DNA of 64,000 nucleotides from Selenomonas ruminantium subsp. ruminantium ATCC 12561. Lineage in GTDB: Bacteria; Bacillota; Negativicutes; Selenomonadales; Selenomonadaceae. The translations under genes were made by a program, and so were the position numbers. The stretch covers positions 113,392 to 177,391 of the forward strand of contig NZ_AUJE01000002.1 of NCBI RefSeq assembly GCF_000424065.1. The letters run 5' to 3'. A model generated the notes under the pieces. The model ran no database searches. It was not told the DNA's origin and saw nothing but the letters and a program-made list of their open reading frames with translations. Below, one piece after another: positions 43,204 through 50,585 of this stretch (within the stretch, counting starts at the first letter, position 1; every line of letters begins with the position of its first letter).

Positions 43204-44960
43204 GTTTGCAAGAAAAAGTAGATCATGCTTATTTTACCCGCAAGATGTTTATGGGGGCAGTACTGCCTGCCCCTTTGGCAGGGATTGGCCTGGCTTTGGC
43301 GGAAATGGGACACACGATTCTGGTGGGGCATGCGATCGGCACGGAGGGGCTGGCTGCCGTGGGCTTTGTCTCGCCAATCTTCCTGCTGGCGGCTTTCTTT
43401 GTTTTTGGCCTCTCTATGGGGGGAGCAGTGATTTATGCCAACCTCATGAATGAGGGGAAAAAGGAGGAGGCGCTCGCCATCTTCCGCTTCTTCCTGCGCC
43501 TGTCTGCCGTTATCGGCTTTGGCATGGCAATCGGGGGGCTGCTGCTGGAGGATGGGGTGCTGACGCTATTGGGTACATCCCCGGAGGATGGTGAAGTCTA
43601 CCAGCTGACCAAAAGCTATATCACGTTTATCCTGCTCGGGATTCCATTTGAGATTCTTATGGAACTGGTGACCGCCTACTTGCGGAATGACAATGCCGAT
43701 ACGTTGGCCATCACCCTGCAGACTATCAGCGGTTTGGCCAATCTGGTGGTCAGTGCCATGCTGCTCTTATTCTTTGACTGGGGCATTACCGGTTGCAGTT
43801 TTGGCTTCTTCATATCTAATGCGGGAACCTTTGCCATTGCCATGGGCTACCTTTGTCTGGGCAGAGGGCAGTTGCGGGTGTTGGGCAGGGCAGCTTCCTT
43901 CCGGGAGGCCTTCAAGGCCCTTCGCTTGGGCTTTGCTACATCATCGGAGTACATCTTTGATGCCATCTTTACCTTGGCAGCTATCCACCTCATGATGGAT
44001 TTGGCGGGCACTGAAGGGGTGGCGGTGTTCAATATCATTGAAAACCTTTCTCTGCTGTTCATCTTCATCTATGAGTTTATCGGCAAAACGGCCCAGCCGC
44101 TTTTTTCCACATTCTTTGCCGAGTGCAATTTCACTGAACTGCACCGTGTTTTCCGCTACTGTCTGTTATATTCTTTGCTTTTAGGACTCCTGGCTACGGC
44201 AGGGGTTATGGTCTGGCCTCAGGTACTGGATTTGCTCTTTGGCATGGAGGATATCGGTGAAGTAGGCAAGGCCTACTATGCGGCCAGGGTATTTTGCATC
44301 GGCACCATCTTCATGGGGGTGTGCCTGCTGCTGCAGAATTATCTACAGTCTGAGGAAGATGAAAAAGGGGCTTTCCTGGTGGTCTTTATGCGGCGCGTTG
44401 GCGCCGGCCTGCCGTTGCTGTTCCTGCTGGCAGAGGGGGGCTTTTACGTCTTCTGGTTTGTTTATCCCTTGGGGGAACTGGTGACTTTGGCGGTAATCTG
44501 GTTTTACCAGCGGCGCCGGGGAGAGCGCAAATCCATCCCTGCCGAGCGGGTCTACAGCGTTTCCTTCCTGGGCTATGGGGAGGCACTAACCCGGCAATTG
44601 GAGGCCATAGAGGAATTCGCTGTCCGCTGGGGGGCCGATGAGAGGAAACGCTACCTCCTGCGGCTGGCTTTGGAGGAAATCTGCGAGGAGGAAAGCGTCC
44701 GCTTCAAGGGAGAGTCTGTGCTGGTGCAGCTTACCCTGATTGCCCGGGACGATGGGATTTTTGAACTTCATTTCCGGGATGATGGAGAAGAGTTTGACCC
44801 CTTCCAGCTGGCTAAAGAAGCGCTGGCTCATCAGCCGAAAGGAATGGCAGAAGCTGCCCGGAATACCCGTGGCATTGGTCTGCATATGGTCAAAAGCCAT
44901 GCGGTCAATTTTTTTTATCGCAGCTATCATGGATTCAATACATTGACGCTGTCTATCTGA
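43200..44960 (+). CDS. MATE-family exporter fused to an RsbW-like HATPase domain
   Basis: The protein has 586 residues. Residues 1 to about 440 form a MATE transporter with twelve helices (TRKMFMGAVLPAPLAGIGLA; paired duplicated halves). Residues 450-586 resemble the anti-sigma kinase ATPase fold: LALEEICEE at about 489, DDGEEFDP at about 526, and GIGLHMVK at about 557. In active kinases the first box carries an Asn (E-x-x-x-N) that coordinates magnesium; here it is EEICEE without Asn, so nucleotide binding or kinase activity may be lost or altered. TTG 43200 has AAGGAGG 6 bases upstream and overlaps the synthetase stop (TTGA). It probably exports the synthetase product and may be gated by STAS binding. 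Confidence 0.88.
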   Translation: MSLQEKVDHAYFTRKMFMGAVLPAPLAGIGLALAEMGHTILVGHAIGTEGLAAVGFVSPIFLLAAFFVFGLSMGGAVIYANLMNEGKKEEALAIFRFFLRLSAVIGFGMAIGGLLLEDGVLTLLGTSPEDGEVYQLTKSYITFILLGIPFEILMELVTAYLRNDNADTLAITLQTISGLANLVVSAMLLLFFDWGITGCSFGFFISNAGTFAIAMGYLCLGRGQLRVLGRAASFREAFKALRLGFATSSEYIFDAIFTLAAIHLMMDLAGTEGVAVFNIIENLSLLFIFIYEFIGKTAQPLFSTFFAECNFTELHRVFRYCLLYSLLLGLLATAGVMVWPQVLDLLFGMEDIGEVGKAYYAARVFCIGTIFMGVCLLLQNYLQSEEDEKGAFLVVFMRRVGAGLPLLFLLAEGGFYVFWFVYPLGELVTLAVIWFYQRRRGERKSIPAERVYSVSFLGYGEALTRQLEAIEEFAVRWGADERKRYLLRLALEEICEEESVRFKGESVLVQLTLIARDDGIFELHFRDDGEEFDPFQLAKEALAHQPKGMAEAARNTRGIGLHMVKSHAVNFFYRSYHGFNTLTLSI

Positions 44961-44980
44961 ATAGAATAAGCGCAGGGGTG

Positions 44981-45009
44981 TTGACAAGGTTATGTTTTTG
45001 CTCTATGCT
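44981..45009 (+). promoter_or_regulatory. Promoter of the PNPOx-like gene
   Basis: TTGACA 44981-44986, a 17-base spacer, and TATGCT 45004-45009. Transcription would start near 45016 and produce a leader of about 110 bases containing a terminator-type hairpin. Confidence 0.7.
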
Positions 45010-45057
45010 AGGAAGCAGAATATAGGTTGACACCTGTTGCCACCGGGTAATGGGAAA

Positions 45058-45111
45058 AGCGTCATTTTCTTATCGTTAGGTCTTGGCAGATAAGAAAATG
45101 ACGCTGTTTTT
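45058..45111 (+). terminator. Strong hairpin terminator inside the leader of the PNPOx-like gene (possible attenuator)
   Basis: Perfect 17-bp arms (45058-45074 and 45089-45105, GATAAGAAAATGACGCT) with a 14-base loop are followed by GTTTTTG and, three bases later, AGGAGGT. It lies downstream of a good promoter, so it may either end leakage from the island operon or attenuate the PNPOx-like gene. A weaker 5-bp stem (ACCTG/CGGGT) precedes it. I match it to no known riboswitch. Confidence 0.75.
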
Positions 45112-45126
45112 GTAGGAGGTAAAAAT

Positions 45127-45603
45127 ATGTTTCGGAAGATGAGGAGATTCAAGCAGCAACTGGCAGAGGAAGAATGCAAAGAAGTGCTAAGAGAAGCGAA
45201 ACGGGGCGTGCTGTCCATGCTGGGCGATGACGGCTATCCCTATGGTATTCCTATGAATCATTGGTATTGCGAGGAGGACGGTATCCTTTATTTCCATAGT
45301 GCCAAGGAAGGACACCGGATGGATGCCATAAGGGCCTATGACAAAGTGAGCTATTGTGCGCATGATGAAGGCTGGCAAAAGCCCGGTGAATGGGCGCTCA
45401 ATATCCGTAGTGTAGTTGTCTTTGGCCGGATGCAGCTGGTGACGGATGAGGAAAAAATTCGCCAAATCTGTAGCTCGCTGGTGCGCAAATTTACGGATGA
45501 CGAAGCGTACTTGGAACAGGAATTGAAACACGCCCTGCCCCGAGTACAATGTCTGGCGCTGATTCCGGAGCATATGACCGGCAAATTAGTCAATGAATCG
45601 TAG
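45127..45603 (+). CDS. Pyridoxamine 5'-phosphate oxidase-fold (flavin reductase-like) protein
   Basis: The protein has 158 residues. LREAKRGVLSMLGDDGYPYGIPMNHWY is the split-barrel flavin-binding start of the PNPOx/5-nitroimidazole (NimA-like) group, followed by YFHSAKEGHRMDAIRAYDKVSY. Such proteins bind FMN, F420 or heme; NimA types reduce nitro compounds. AGGAGGT precedes the ATG. Its 3' end is one copy of the 42-bp direct repeat bounding the island. Confidence 0.82.
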   Translation: MFRKMRRFKQQLAEEECKEVLREAKRGVLSMLGDDGYPYGIPMNHWYCEEDGILYFHSAKEGHRMDAIRAYDKVSYCAHDEGWQKPGEWALNIRSVVVFGRMQLVTDEEKIRQICSSLVRKFTDDEAYLEQELKHALPRVQCLALIPEHMTGKLVNES

Positions 45604-45614
45604 GTGAAACGAAA
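45573..45614 (+). repeat. Right copy of 42-bp direct repeat bounding the island
   Basis: It covers the last nine codons, the stop codon and 13 bases after the PNPOx-like gene. Two mismatches separate it from 35105-35146. The two copies enclose about 10.5 kb containing the synthetase operon and the PNPOx-like gene. Confidence 0.85.
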
Positions 45615-45617
45615 ATT

Positions 45618-45655
45618 CCCCATCCCACATGAAACATTGCAGGATGGGGGATTGT
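45618..45655. terminator. Hairpin between converging PNPOx-like and metallohydrolase genes
   Basis: CCCCATCC and GGATGGGG enclose a 16-base loop with A/T runs on either side. A near-copy with longer arms occurs at 63687-63726 next to the second metallohydrolase gene. Confidence 0.75.
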
Positions 45656-46585
45656 TTACTTTTGGTACTTTTCAATAGCCTTCTGTGCCATTTTCCGGAA
45701 TACATCTTCATACTCGCGGTACTTTTTCTGACCAATAACAAAGGGGTGAGGCTGACCGGGAAGGCGGTGTTTGAGTTTTTCCAGACGAGCAAAGGTATCG
45801 TCTACCCAGCCATGGGCGCTCATTTCTACATCAACCTGGAAATCAGCGGTGTATTTTGCGAAGTAGTTTACTGCGCTTAGATAGAGGTAATTCATTTCCA
45901 GATTGGCTGGTGTGCCGGTGCCGCCCCAAATGGCCATATGATGTTTTTCGCCATGGTCGGTGACGGGGACAATCATGGACAAGCAGCCGGGTGTATGACC
46001 GGGGGTAAGCACGAGGAAAATGCTGGTGTCACCTAGCGTAATGGTCTGACGGTCATTGAGTTCGATGTCAATCTGTGGACGTACGCCGGAAAAAGCATTT
46101 TGAGCGGGAATCACCGAATACCAATTGCAGTCAATGATATTAATGCCGATTTTTGCATGCGGCGCATATTTATCCTTGAAGAACTGGGCACCACCATAGT
46201 GGTCGCTGTGACCGTGGGTAAGGAGAATATAGCGGGTGTCTGCAGGGGATAAGCCTAGCTTTTTCATGCTGGCAGCGGCATAGTCTGCATCCTGTTCATC
46301 CCAGCCGGAGTCAATCATGATAAGACCTTCACTGGTGCGCACAACAAATTGAGCTACGGAGATGGAGCCAATGTAGAAAAGGTTGTCAAAGACTTGCGCG
46401 GGTTCGATGGGCGTGCGGTCAAATAAATAGTGCATGGCTGTTTCACCGGTAGCTTCCTCCGGCGAATGGGGATATTCTGTGGATGCAGCGAATGCCTGTG
46501 GGTCACCCAATAACAAGCCGGCGGTTAGAGCCAGACTGCCTTTGAGAAAGTTTTTTCTGGAAATAGGTGAATAGAAATTCATCAT
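45656..46585 (-). CDS. Exported metallo-beta-lactamase-fold hydrolase (subclass B3-like)
   Basis: The protein has 309 residues. The N-terminus has an RK-type Tat-like or Sec signal (SRKNFLKGSLALTAGLLLG, cleavage near AFA-A). Zinc ligands are visible in LLTHGHSDHYGG (HxHxDH), the GHTPGC His, and an IWGGTG region where the usual Asp or other ligand would lie. Overall it resembles subclass B3 lactamases and their non-resistance relatives, so the substrate is uncertain. TAGGAGGC precedes ATG-ATG. Its promoter (TTGACA-17-TATTGT on the minus strand) is covered by two MarR-type palindromes. A second copy begins at the right end of the window. Confidence 0.85.
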   Translation of the reverse strand: MMNFYSPISRKNFLKGSLALTAGLLLGDPQAFAASTEYPHSPEEATGETAMHYLFDRTPIEPAQVFDNLFYIGSISVAQFVVRTSEGLIMIDSGWDEQDADYAAASMKKLGLSPADTRYILLTHGHSDHYGGAQFFKDKYAPHAKIGINIIDCNWYSVIPAQNAFSGVRPQIDIELNDRQTITLGDTSIFLVLTPGHTPGCLSMIVPVTDHGEKHHMAIWGGTGTPANLEMNYLYLSAVNYFAKYTADFQVDVEMSAHGWVDDTFARLEKLKHRLPGQPHPFVIGQKKYREYEDVFRKMAQKAIEKYQK

Positions 46586-46602
46586 TAAATGCCTCCTAAT
46601 AA

Positions 46603-46650
46603 TAGTATGTTAACATACTAATACAATAGTACGTTGACATACTATTGTCA
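46603..46650 (-). promoter_or_regulatory. Promoter with two MarR-type palindromic operators
   Basis: TAGTATGTTAACATACTA (46603-46620) is a perfect 18-bp palindrome. TAGTACGTTGACATACTA (46627-46644) is a near copy extended by CAA/TTG to 24 bp. The minus-strand -35 TTGACA (46650-46645) and -10 TATTGT (17-base spacing) lie within and between them, so bound protein would block polymerase. The adjacent MarR gene is the obvious source. Confidence 0.8.
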
Positions 46651-46653
46651 AGA

Positions 46654-46685
46654 AAAAAATCACAGCTTAGCCGTGATTTTTTCTT
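46654..46685. terminator. Hairpin at the 3' end of the marR gene
   Basis: AAAAAATCAC pairs with GTGATTTTTT across a 9-base loop, with A and T runs giving termination in either direction. It overlaps the marR stop codon and insulates the divergently controlled metallohydrolase promoter. Confidence 0.75.
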
Positions 46686-47085
46686 CCAGTCTAGTGAGGG
46701 TTTTTGTAAAGCTGGTTAATTCCTCGTCTGTAAGCCCGGATTCGGTTTCCCGCATAAAGTCATAGTCAAGTTTTGCCAGTTCCTTGGTGAGAAAGATACC
46801 AGCGGGGGTGGCTTGCAGCTTATAGAACCGTTTATCGCTGTCATCTTTTTGACGGGTCAATAATTCTTTTTTTATCAGTCTGTCCACCAAAGCTTTGGTG
46901 CTGTTTTTGTCTTTTTCCAAGCGTGCAGCTAATTCTTGTTGAGAAAGGTTTTTCTCCCTGCTGACAATTTGCAGCACCACCCATTGTTCTGGGGTGATGT
47001 CATAATCGGCTAATACTTTTGTCATGAACTGATGAATCTTGCGAGCTGTACGGCAAATGATATAGCCTGTGGTTTCTTGTAGCAT
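46660..47085 (-). CDS. MarR-family transcriptional regulator
   Basis: The protein has 141 residues. The winged helix is at about 30-100 (ITPEQWVVLQIVSREKNLSQ, QELAARLEKDKNSTKALVDR, LIKKELLTRQKDDSDKRFYK), with the conserved DxRxxxxxLT-type wing replaced by DSDKRFYKLQ. Terminal helices form the dimer interface. It lies upstream of and in the same direction as the metallohydrolase gene, separated by a terminator and by two palindromic operators. The 175 bases between it and the next LysR gene show nothing I can name. Confidence 0.9.
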   Translation of the reverse strand: MLQETTGYIICRTARKIHQFMTKVLADYDITPEQWVVLQIVSREKNLSQQELAARLEKDKNSTKALVDRLIKKELLTRQKDDSDKRFYKLQATPAGIFLTKELAKLDYDFMRETESGLTDEELTSFTKTLTRLEEKITAKL

Positions 47086-47260
47086 AACATTCTCCTCATT
47101 ACATAACTGAAATCATTATAGCATATTTTGACCAGTCATTTTAGGTGTTTTATGATTAGGATGGCTTTTCGCTTAATAGAATTTTTCCTCTGCTGATTCA
47201 CACTATTGTTATGCCCGTTTCAATTGTCATAAGGCAGACCTCCTCATATTATGCGATAAT

Positions 47261-48157
47261 TTATGGTGTACCGTTCATATGTTCAGGAGCGTCGGCAAAT
47301 TTACGCCGGACGAAGTCGATAAGACAGCGTTCGTCCGCGTAGATTTGCCGGCCTTTTTTGGTGACGATAAATCCTTTTTGAGCAAGTCCCTCAATGGGAA
47401 TGGCGATAAGATTACTATCCTGCAAAATGCCATTGCCCGTCAGAATCGACAGGGCAATGCCTTGTTGGACGATGTTCCAGACGCTCGAAAGGTTGGGGGA
47501 ATAATGGAGAATCTGTGGCTGGAGCTTTTGCCGGTCAAATTCAGCCAGCACGCGTTTGGTCAGGATAAATTTACGACTGAGCAGCACCAGGGGATAGGCG
47601 GCCGCTTCGGCTAAAGTGACGCTGGGCTTATCGGCCAACGGATGGCTGCGTGGGACACAAAGGCAGATGGGCCAGGACGATAATTTGCGCAAGGTGAGAT
47701 TGGGCCGTCCTTCGGCATCGTGGACAAAGGCCAGGTCAACTTCTTCACGCTCTACCATATTCAGCGCTGCGCCGCCGGCAGGTTCTGTGATTTCCAGCTG
47801 GATTTCCGGGTGCAGCTGGAAAAATTCGCCCAAAAGCAGCGGCAGGATAATGGTGGCAATCTGCGAAGGCACGGCCAGCTGCAGGCGGTTATGTCGTTTG
47901 GCAATCTCTTTGACACTGGCTTCAAAGCGTTTGACCTGCTTTAGCATCTTTTCCACTTCCTGAAACAAGGCCTGCCCATCAGCGGTGAGCTGAATATTGC
48001 GCCCTACATGACGGAACAGGTTCAGGCCGGTTTCCGTTTCGAGGTTCTTCATGGACAGGCTCAGGGTGGATTGGGACATATGCAGGCTGGCGGCTGCTTT
48101 GGTAACATTTTCGTGACGGCAAACTTCGGCGAAGTATTGCATTTGCTGGATATTCAT
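47261..48157 (-). CDS. LysR-family transcriptional regulator (UxaA-type operon)
   Basis: The protein has 298 residues. The helix-turn-helix at 1-60 (MQYFAEVCRHENVTKAAASL, HMSQSTLSLSMKNLETETGL) is followed by an effector-binding domain. It diverges from a small ORF and a UxaA-like dehydratase pair, whose promoter has the same TATAAG-to-(-10) distance (32 bases) seen at the other LysR targets in the window. The likely inducer is a sugar acid, inferred from the target enzymes. Confidence 0.9.
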   Translation of the reverse strand: MNIQQMQYFAEVCRHENVTKAAASLHMSQSTLSLSMKNLETETGLNLFRHVGRNIQLTADGQALFQEVEKMLKQVKRFEASVKEIAKRHNRLQLAVPSQIATIILPLLLGEFFQLHPEIQLEITEPAGGAALNMVEREEVDLAFVHDAEGRPNLTLRKLSSWPICLCVPRSHPLADKPSVTLAEAAAYPLVLLSRKFILTKRVLAEFDRQKLQPQILHYSPNLSSVWNIVQQGIALSILTGNGILQDSNLIAIPIEGLAQKGFIVTKKGRQIYADERCLIDFVRRKFADAPEHMNGTP

Positions 48158-48226
48158 GGCAGTACCTTCCTTTCTGATAGTTCCATCATAGTGAAATCAA
48201 TCGGTTTTTTCAATAGATAAATCGAT

Positions 48227-48264
48227 TATAAGTGTTTTTTATTTCGGTTTGAATACGCTATGAT
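48227..48264 (+). promoter_or_regulatory. LysR-type activated promoter of the UxaA-like operon
   Basis: TATAAG begins at 48227, followed by GTGTTTTTTATTT and TATGAT at 48259, a 32-base distance identical to that at 26581 and 27872. There is no -35 consensus. An ATCGAT palindrome lies just upstream. Confidence 0.5.
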
Positions 48265-48304
48265 GAAGACAGAAAAAAACAGTGTGAAGCGGGAGGTAAT
48301 GACG

Positions 48305-48466
48305 ATGAAAAAGGCAATGAAAATTCTGGCGGAAAAGATGATGGCAAGAACGCATAAGGCTGTAAAAATTTATCAACTGGAATTGCGGAAAAAGCAGGAC
48401 ATGACTCCGGCGCGGTGGAATATGCTCTATGGGAAATATCTGCCAGATATGGACGAGGCTATTTGA
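48305..48466 (+). CDS. Small protein of unknown function
   Basis: The protein has 53 residues, is basic and probably helical (MKKAMKILAEKMMARTHKAV, KIYQLELRKKQD, MLYGKYLPDMDEAI). GGGAGGT 8 bases before ATG 48305 supports translation; an in-frame ATG at 48299 is too close to that site. It is the first gene after the LysR-type promoter and ends 15 bases before the UxaA N-domain gene, so it may be a real operon member. No family recognised. Confidence 0.55.
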   Translation: MKKAMKILAEKMMARTHKAVKIYQLELRKKQDMTPARWNMLYGKYLPDMDEAI

Positions 48467-48481
48467 CGAAAGGAGAGCGCT

Positions 48482-48793
48482 ATGGAAAAGAAAGCGATTC
48501 TGCTGGACGAGAAGGACAATGTGGCCACTTGCACCAGCGAAGCACAGCCGGAGGACATGGTTATTTGTCATGGTGGCGGCAGTGCCCAGGTTAAAGCTGT
48601 CGAAACGATTCCCATTTGGCACAAGATTGCCTTAAAACCTATCGCCAAGGGTGAAATGGTCTATAAGTACGGGGAAATCATCGGCGAAACTTTGCAGGAT
48701 ATTCCGCAGGGCGGCTGGGTATCGCATGAGAATATCCGCAGCATTCCTAGGGATTATGCCAGTGAGTATGTAATGGGCAAGGAGGGCAAATAA
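48482..48793 (+). CDS. UxaA-family dehydratase small subunit (SAF domain)
   Basis: The protein has 103 residues. It is a stand-alone SAF domain equivalent to the N-terminus of altronate dehydratase (UxaA) and galactarate dehydratase (GarD): VICHGGGSAQVKAVETIPIW, a HKIALKPIAKGEMVYKYGE block and GETLQDIPQGGWVSHENIRS. It pairs with the large subunit encoded one base after its stop. Together they remove water from a sugar acid such as altronate or galactarate; the exact substrate is not determinable. Confidence 0.9.
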   Translation: MEKKAILLDEKDNVATCTSEAQPEDMVICHGGGSAQVKAVETIPIWHKIALKPIAKGEMVYKYGEIIGETLQDIPQGGWVSHENIRSIPRDYASEYVMGKEGK

Positions 48794-48794
48794 C

Positions 48795-49955
48795 ATGGAA
48801 TTTTACGGTTACAGACGCAAAGAAGGCCGCCCTGGCATCCGCAATCATATTTTGATTCTGCCCGCTTGTGCCTGCGGCAGTGAATCCTGCCGAATTGTGG
48901 CAAGTCAGGTGCGGGGCGCGGTGAATATCGTCTTTAACACCGGCTGCAGTGATGTGGCGGCCAATACGGAAATGAGTCAGAAGGTGCTTACGGGCTTTGC
49001 CCTGAATCCTAATGTCTACGGCGTAGTTATCATCGGCCTGGGCTGTGAAACCGTACCCCATGCCAAGCTGCGGGAAAAGATACAGGCAAGATGTTCCAAG
49101 CCGGTAGTTTCCTTTGGCATACAGGAAGAAGGCGGCACCTTAAAGACCATTGCAAAAGCTGTGCGGGCTGCCCGGGAAATGGCGGCTGAAGCCGGGCTGC
49201 AGCAAAAAGAAAAATTCCCCATCAGCGAGTTGCTGTTGGGGATAGAATGTGGCGGCAGCGATGCTACTTCCGGCATTGCCTCTAATCCTGCGGTGGGCAA
49301 TCTTAGCGATAGGCTCGTAGATTTGGGTGCGTCCGCCATGATGAGTGAGTCCATTGAGTGGATTGGCGGCGAACATGTGCTGGCCCGTCGGGGCGCCACA
49401 CCGGAAATCCACGACCAGATTATCCGGGTGTGCGAGGACTATGAAAAACATTTGCTGGCTGCAGGGCAGGATTGCCGGGCCGGTCAGCCGACACCGGGCA
49501 ACAAAGCGGGCGGCTTGTCCACGATTGACGAAAAAAGCCTGGGCTGTATCCGCAAAGGCGGCACCCGTCCCATCGTGGAGGTGCTGGAACAGGCGCAGCC
49601 GCCTACGAAGCACGGGGCCATCGTCATGGATACGGCAGGATATGATATTTCGTCTGTAACATCCATGGCGGCCGCCGGCTGTCAGGTCATTATCTTCACC
49701 ACGGGCAGAGGTACTCCCACGGGCAACGCCATTGTGCCGGTGCTGAAAGTGACCGCCAATGAACATACGTATAGTTGGATGGAAGATAATATGGACGTGG
49801 ATTTATCAGGCATTATCCGAGGTGAGCAGACCATTGAGGAAAGCGGCGGTATGCTGCTGGAAAAGCTTCACGAGATTGCAAATGGCAAGCTCACCAAGGC
49901 AGAAGCTTATGGTTTTTCGGATATTGCGGTTGACCATGTGTGCAGATTCGTGTAA
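48795..49955 (+). CDS. UxaA-family (altronate/galactarate-type) dehydratase large subunit
   Basis: The protein has 386 residues. FYGYRRKEGRPGIRNHILIL is the hallmark start of the UxaA C-domain. GIECGGSDATSGIASNPAVG is its conserved core and GRGTPTGNAIVPVLKVTAN its C-terminal block. Cysteines (Cys32, Cys52, Cys153 and others) may hold the iron centre. It acts with the SAF subunit encoded immediately upstream, under the divergent LysR regulator. No sugar-acid transporter or aldolase is next to it, so the pathway is incomplete here. Confidence 0.92.
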   Translation: MEFYGYRRKEGRPGIRNHILILPACACGSESCRIVASQVRGAVNIVFNTGCSDVAANTEMSQKVLTGFALNPNVYGVVIIGLGCETVPHAKLREKIQARCSKPVVSFGIQEEGGTLKTIAKAVRAAREMAAEAGLQQKEKFPISELLLGIECGGSDATSGIASNPAVGNLSDRLVDLGASAMMSESIEWIGGEHVLARRGATPEIHDQIIRVCEDYEKHLLAAGQDCRAGQPTPGNKAGGLSTIDEKSLGCIRKGGTRPIVEVLEQAQPPTKHGAIVMDTAGYDISSVTSMAAAGCQVIIFTTGRGTPTGNAIVPVLKVTANEHTYSWMEDNMDVDLSGIIRGEQTIEESGGMLLEKLHEIANGKLTKAEAYGFSDIAVDHVCRFV

Positions 49956-49995
49956 TTGGCGTAAGGGCGATGGCGCTTCGGCAGAAAGGCTTTGG

Positions 49996-50322
49996 CTATT
50001 CTGTTGAAGCGCCATTTTGCAATACGAATAGGCAATCATGGCCCGGCGTCTGATAGCACATATTACAGGAAACGCATTTTGCAGGTGCGCAATCTCCGTT
50101 TTGCCAGCGTTTGGGCAAAGAAGGTTCGCGCACGAATGGCCGGGAGAGGGACAGAAAGGCAATGTGGCCTGCGTTCAGTACCTGCTCCATTCCCTCGATG
50201 CTTCTATGACCACCGACCAGAATGACCGGGACGGACACCATGTCGGCCAAAGCAAGTGCAAATTCCTTAAAGTATGCTTCATCGCACTCTGTGCCTCCCA
50301 TTATAAATTTCCCGTACGGGAA
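49996..50322 (-). pseudogene. C-terminal remnant of an Old Yellow Enzyme (NADH:flavin oxidoreductase)
   Basis: About 105 residues remain. GGTECDEAYFKEFALALADM, VSVPVILVGGHRS and SLSRPFVREPSLPKRW match the phosphate-binding end of the OYE TIM barrel, and CVSCNMCY the Fe-S-type tail. The N-terminal two thirds are missing. Upstream in frame there is a stop within 30 bases, and the sequence overlaps another remnant by a few bases. There is no ribosome binding site for the ATG at 50301. Confidence 0.75.
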
Positions 50323-50585
50323 AACCGGTTGATGTTAACGCTGTCCGCATGTTCAATGGCATAGGCGAGAGTCTTTAGCATCTTTTCCTTATCGTTCTGT
50401 AAAATGCCATCAATACGCACAGAATCCAGCGGATGCAATGACCAAAAATAAGTGTCCGGTAAATCCAGGGCGGCGATGAAGTCTCGTTCTTCCTCCAGGT
50501 GTTCCTTCTCCGTGGCAGGAATGAATTTCCCATCCTTGATGTCATGGTCAAGTTCAATACTCTTTACATTGGATGACCTGATGAA
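50301..50585 (-). pseudogene. C-terminal remnant, probably of a radical SAM protein
   Basis: The frame runs 94 codons from the metallohydrolase stop (TAA at 50588-50586) to TAA at 50303-50301. The segments IELDHDIKDGKFIPATEKEH, FIAALDLPDTYFWSLHPLDS and VRIDGILQNDKEKMLKTLAY resemble the C-terminal end of a radical SAM protein family. No start codon or catalytic CxxxCxxC remains. It fuses directly to the OYE remnant, suggesting a deletion that joined two genes. Family assignment is tentative. Confidence 0.5.
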
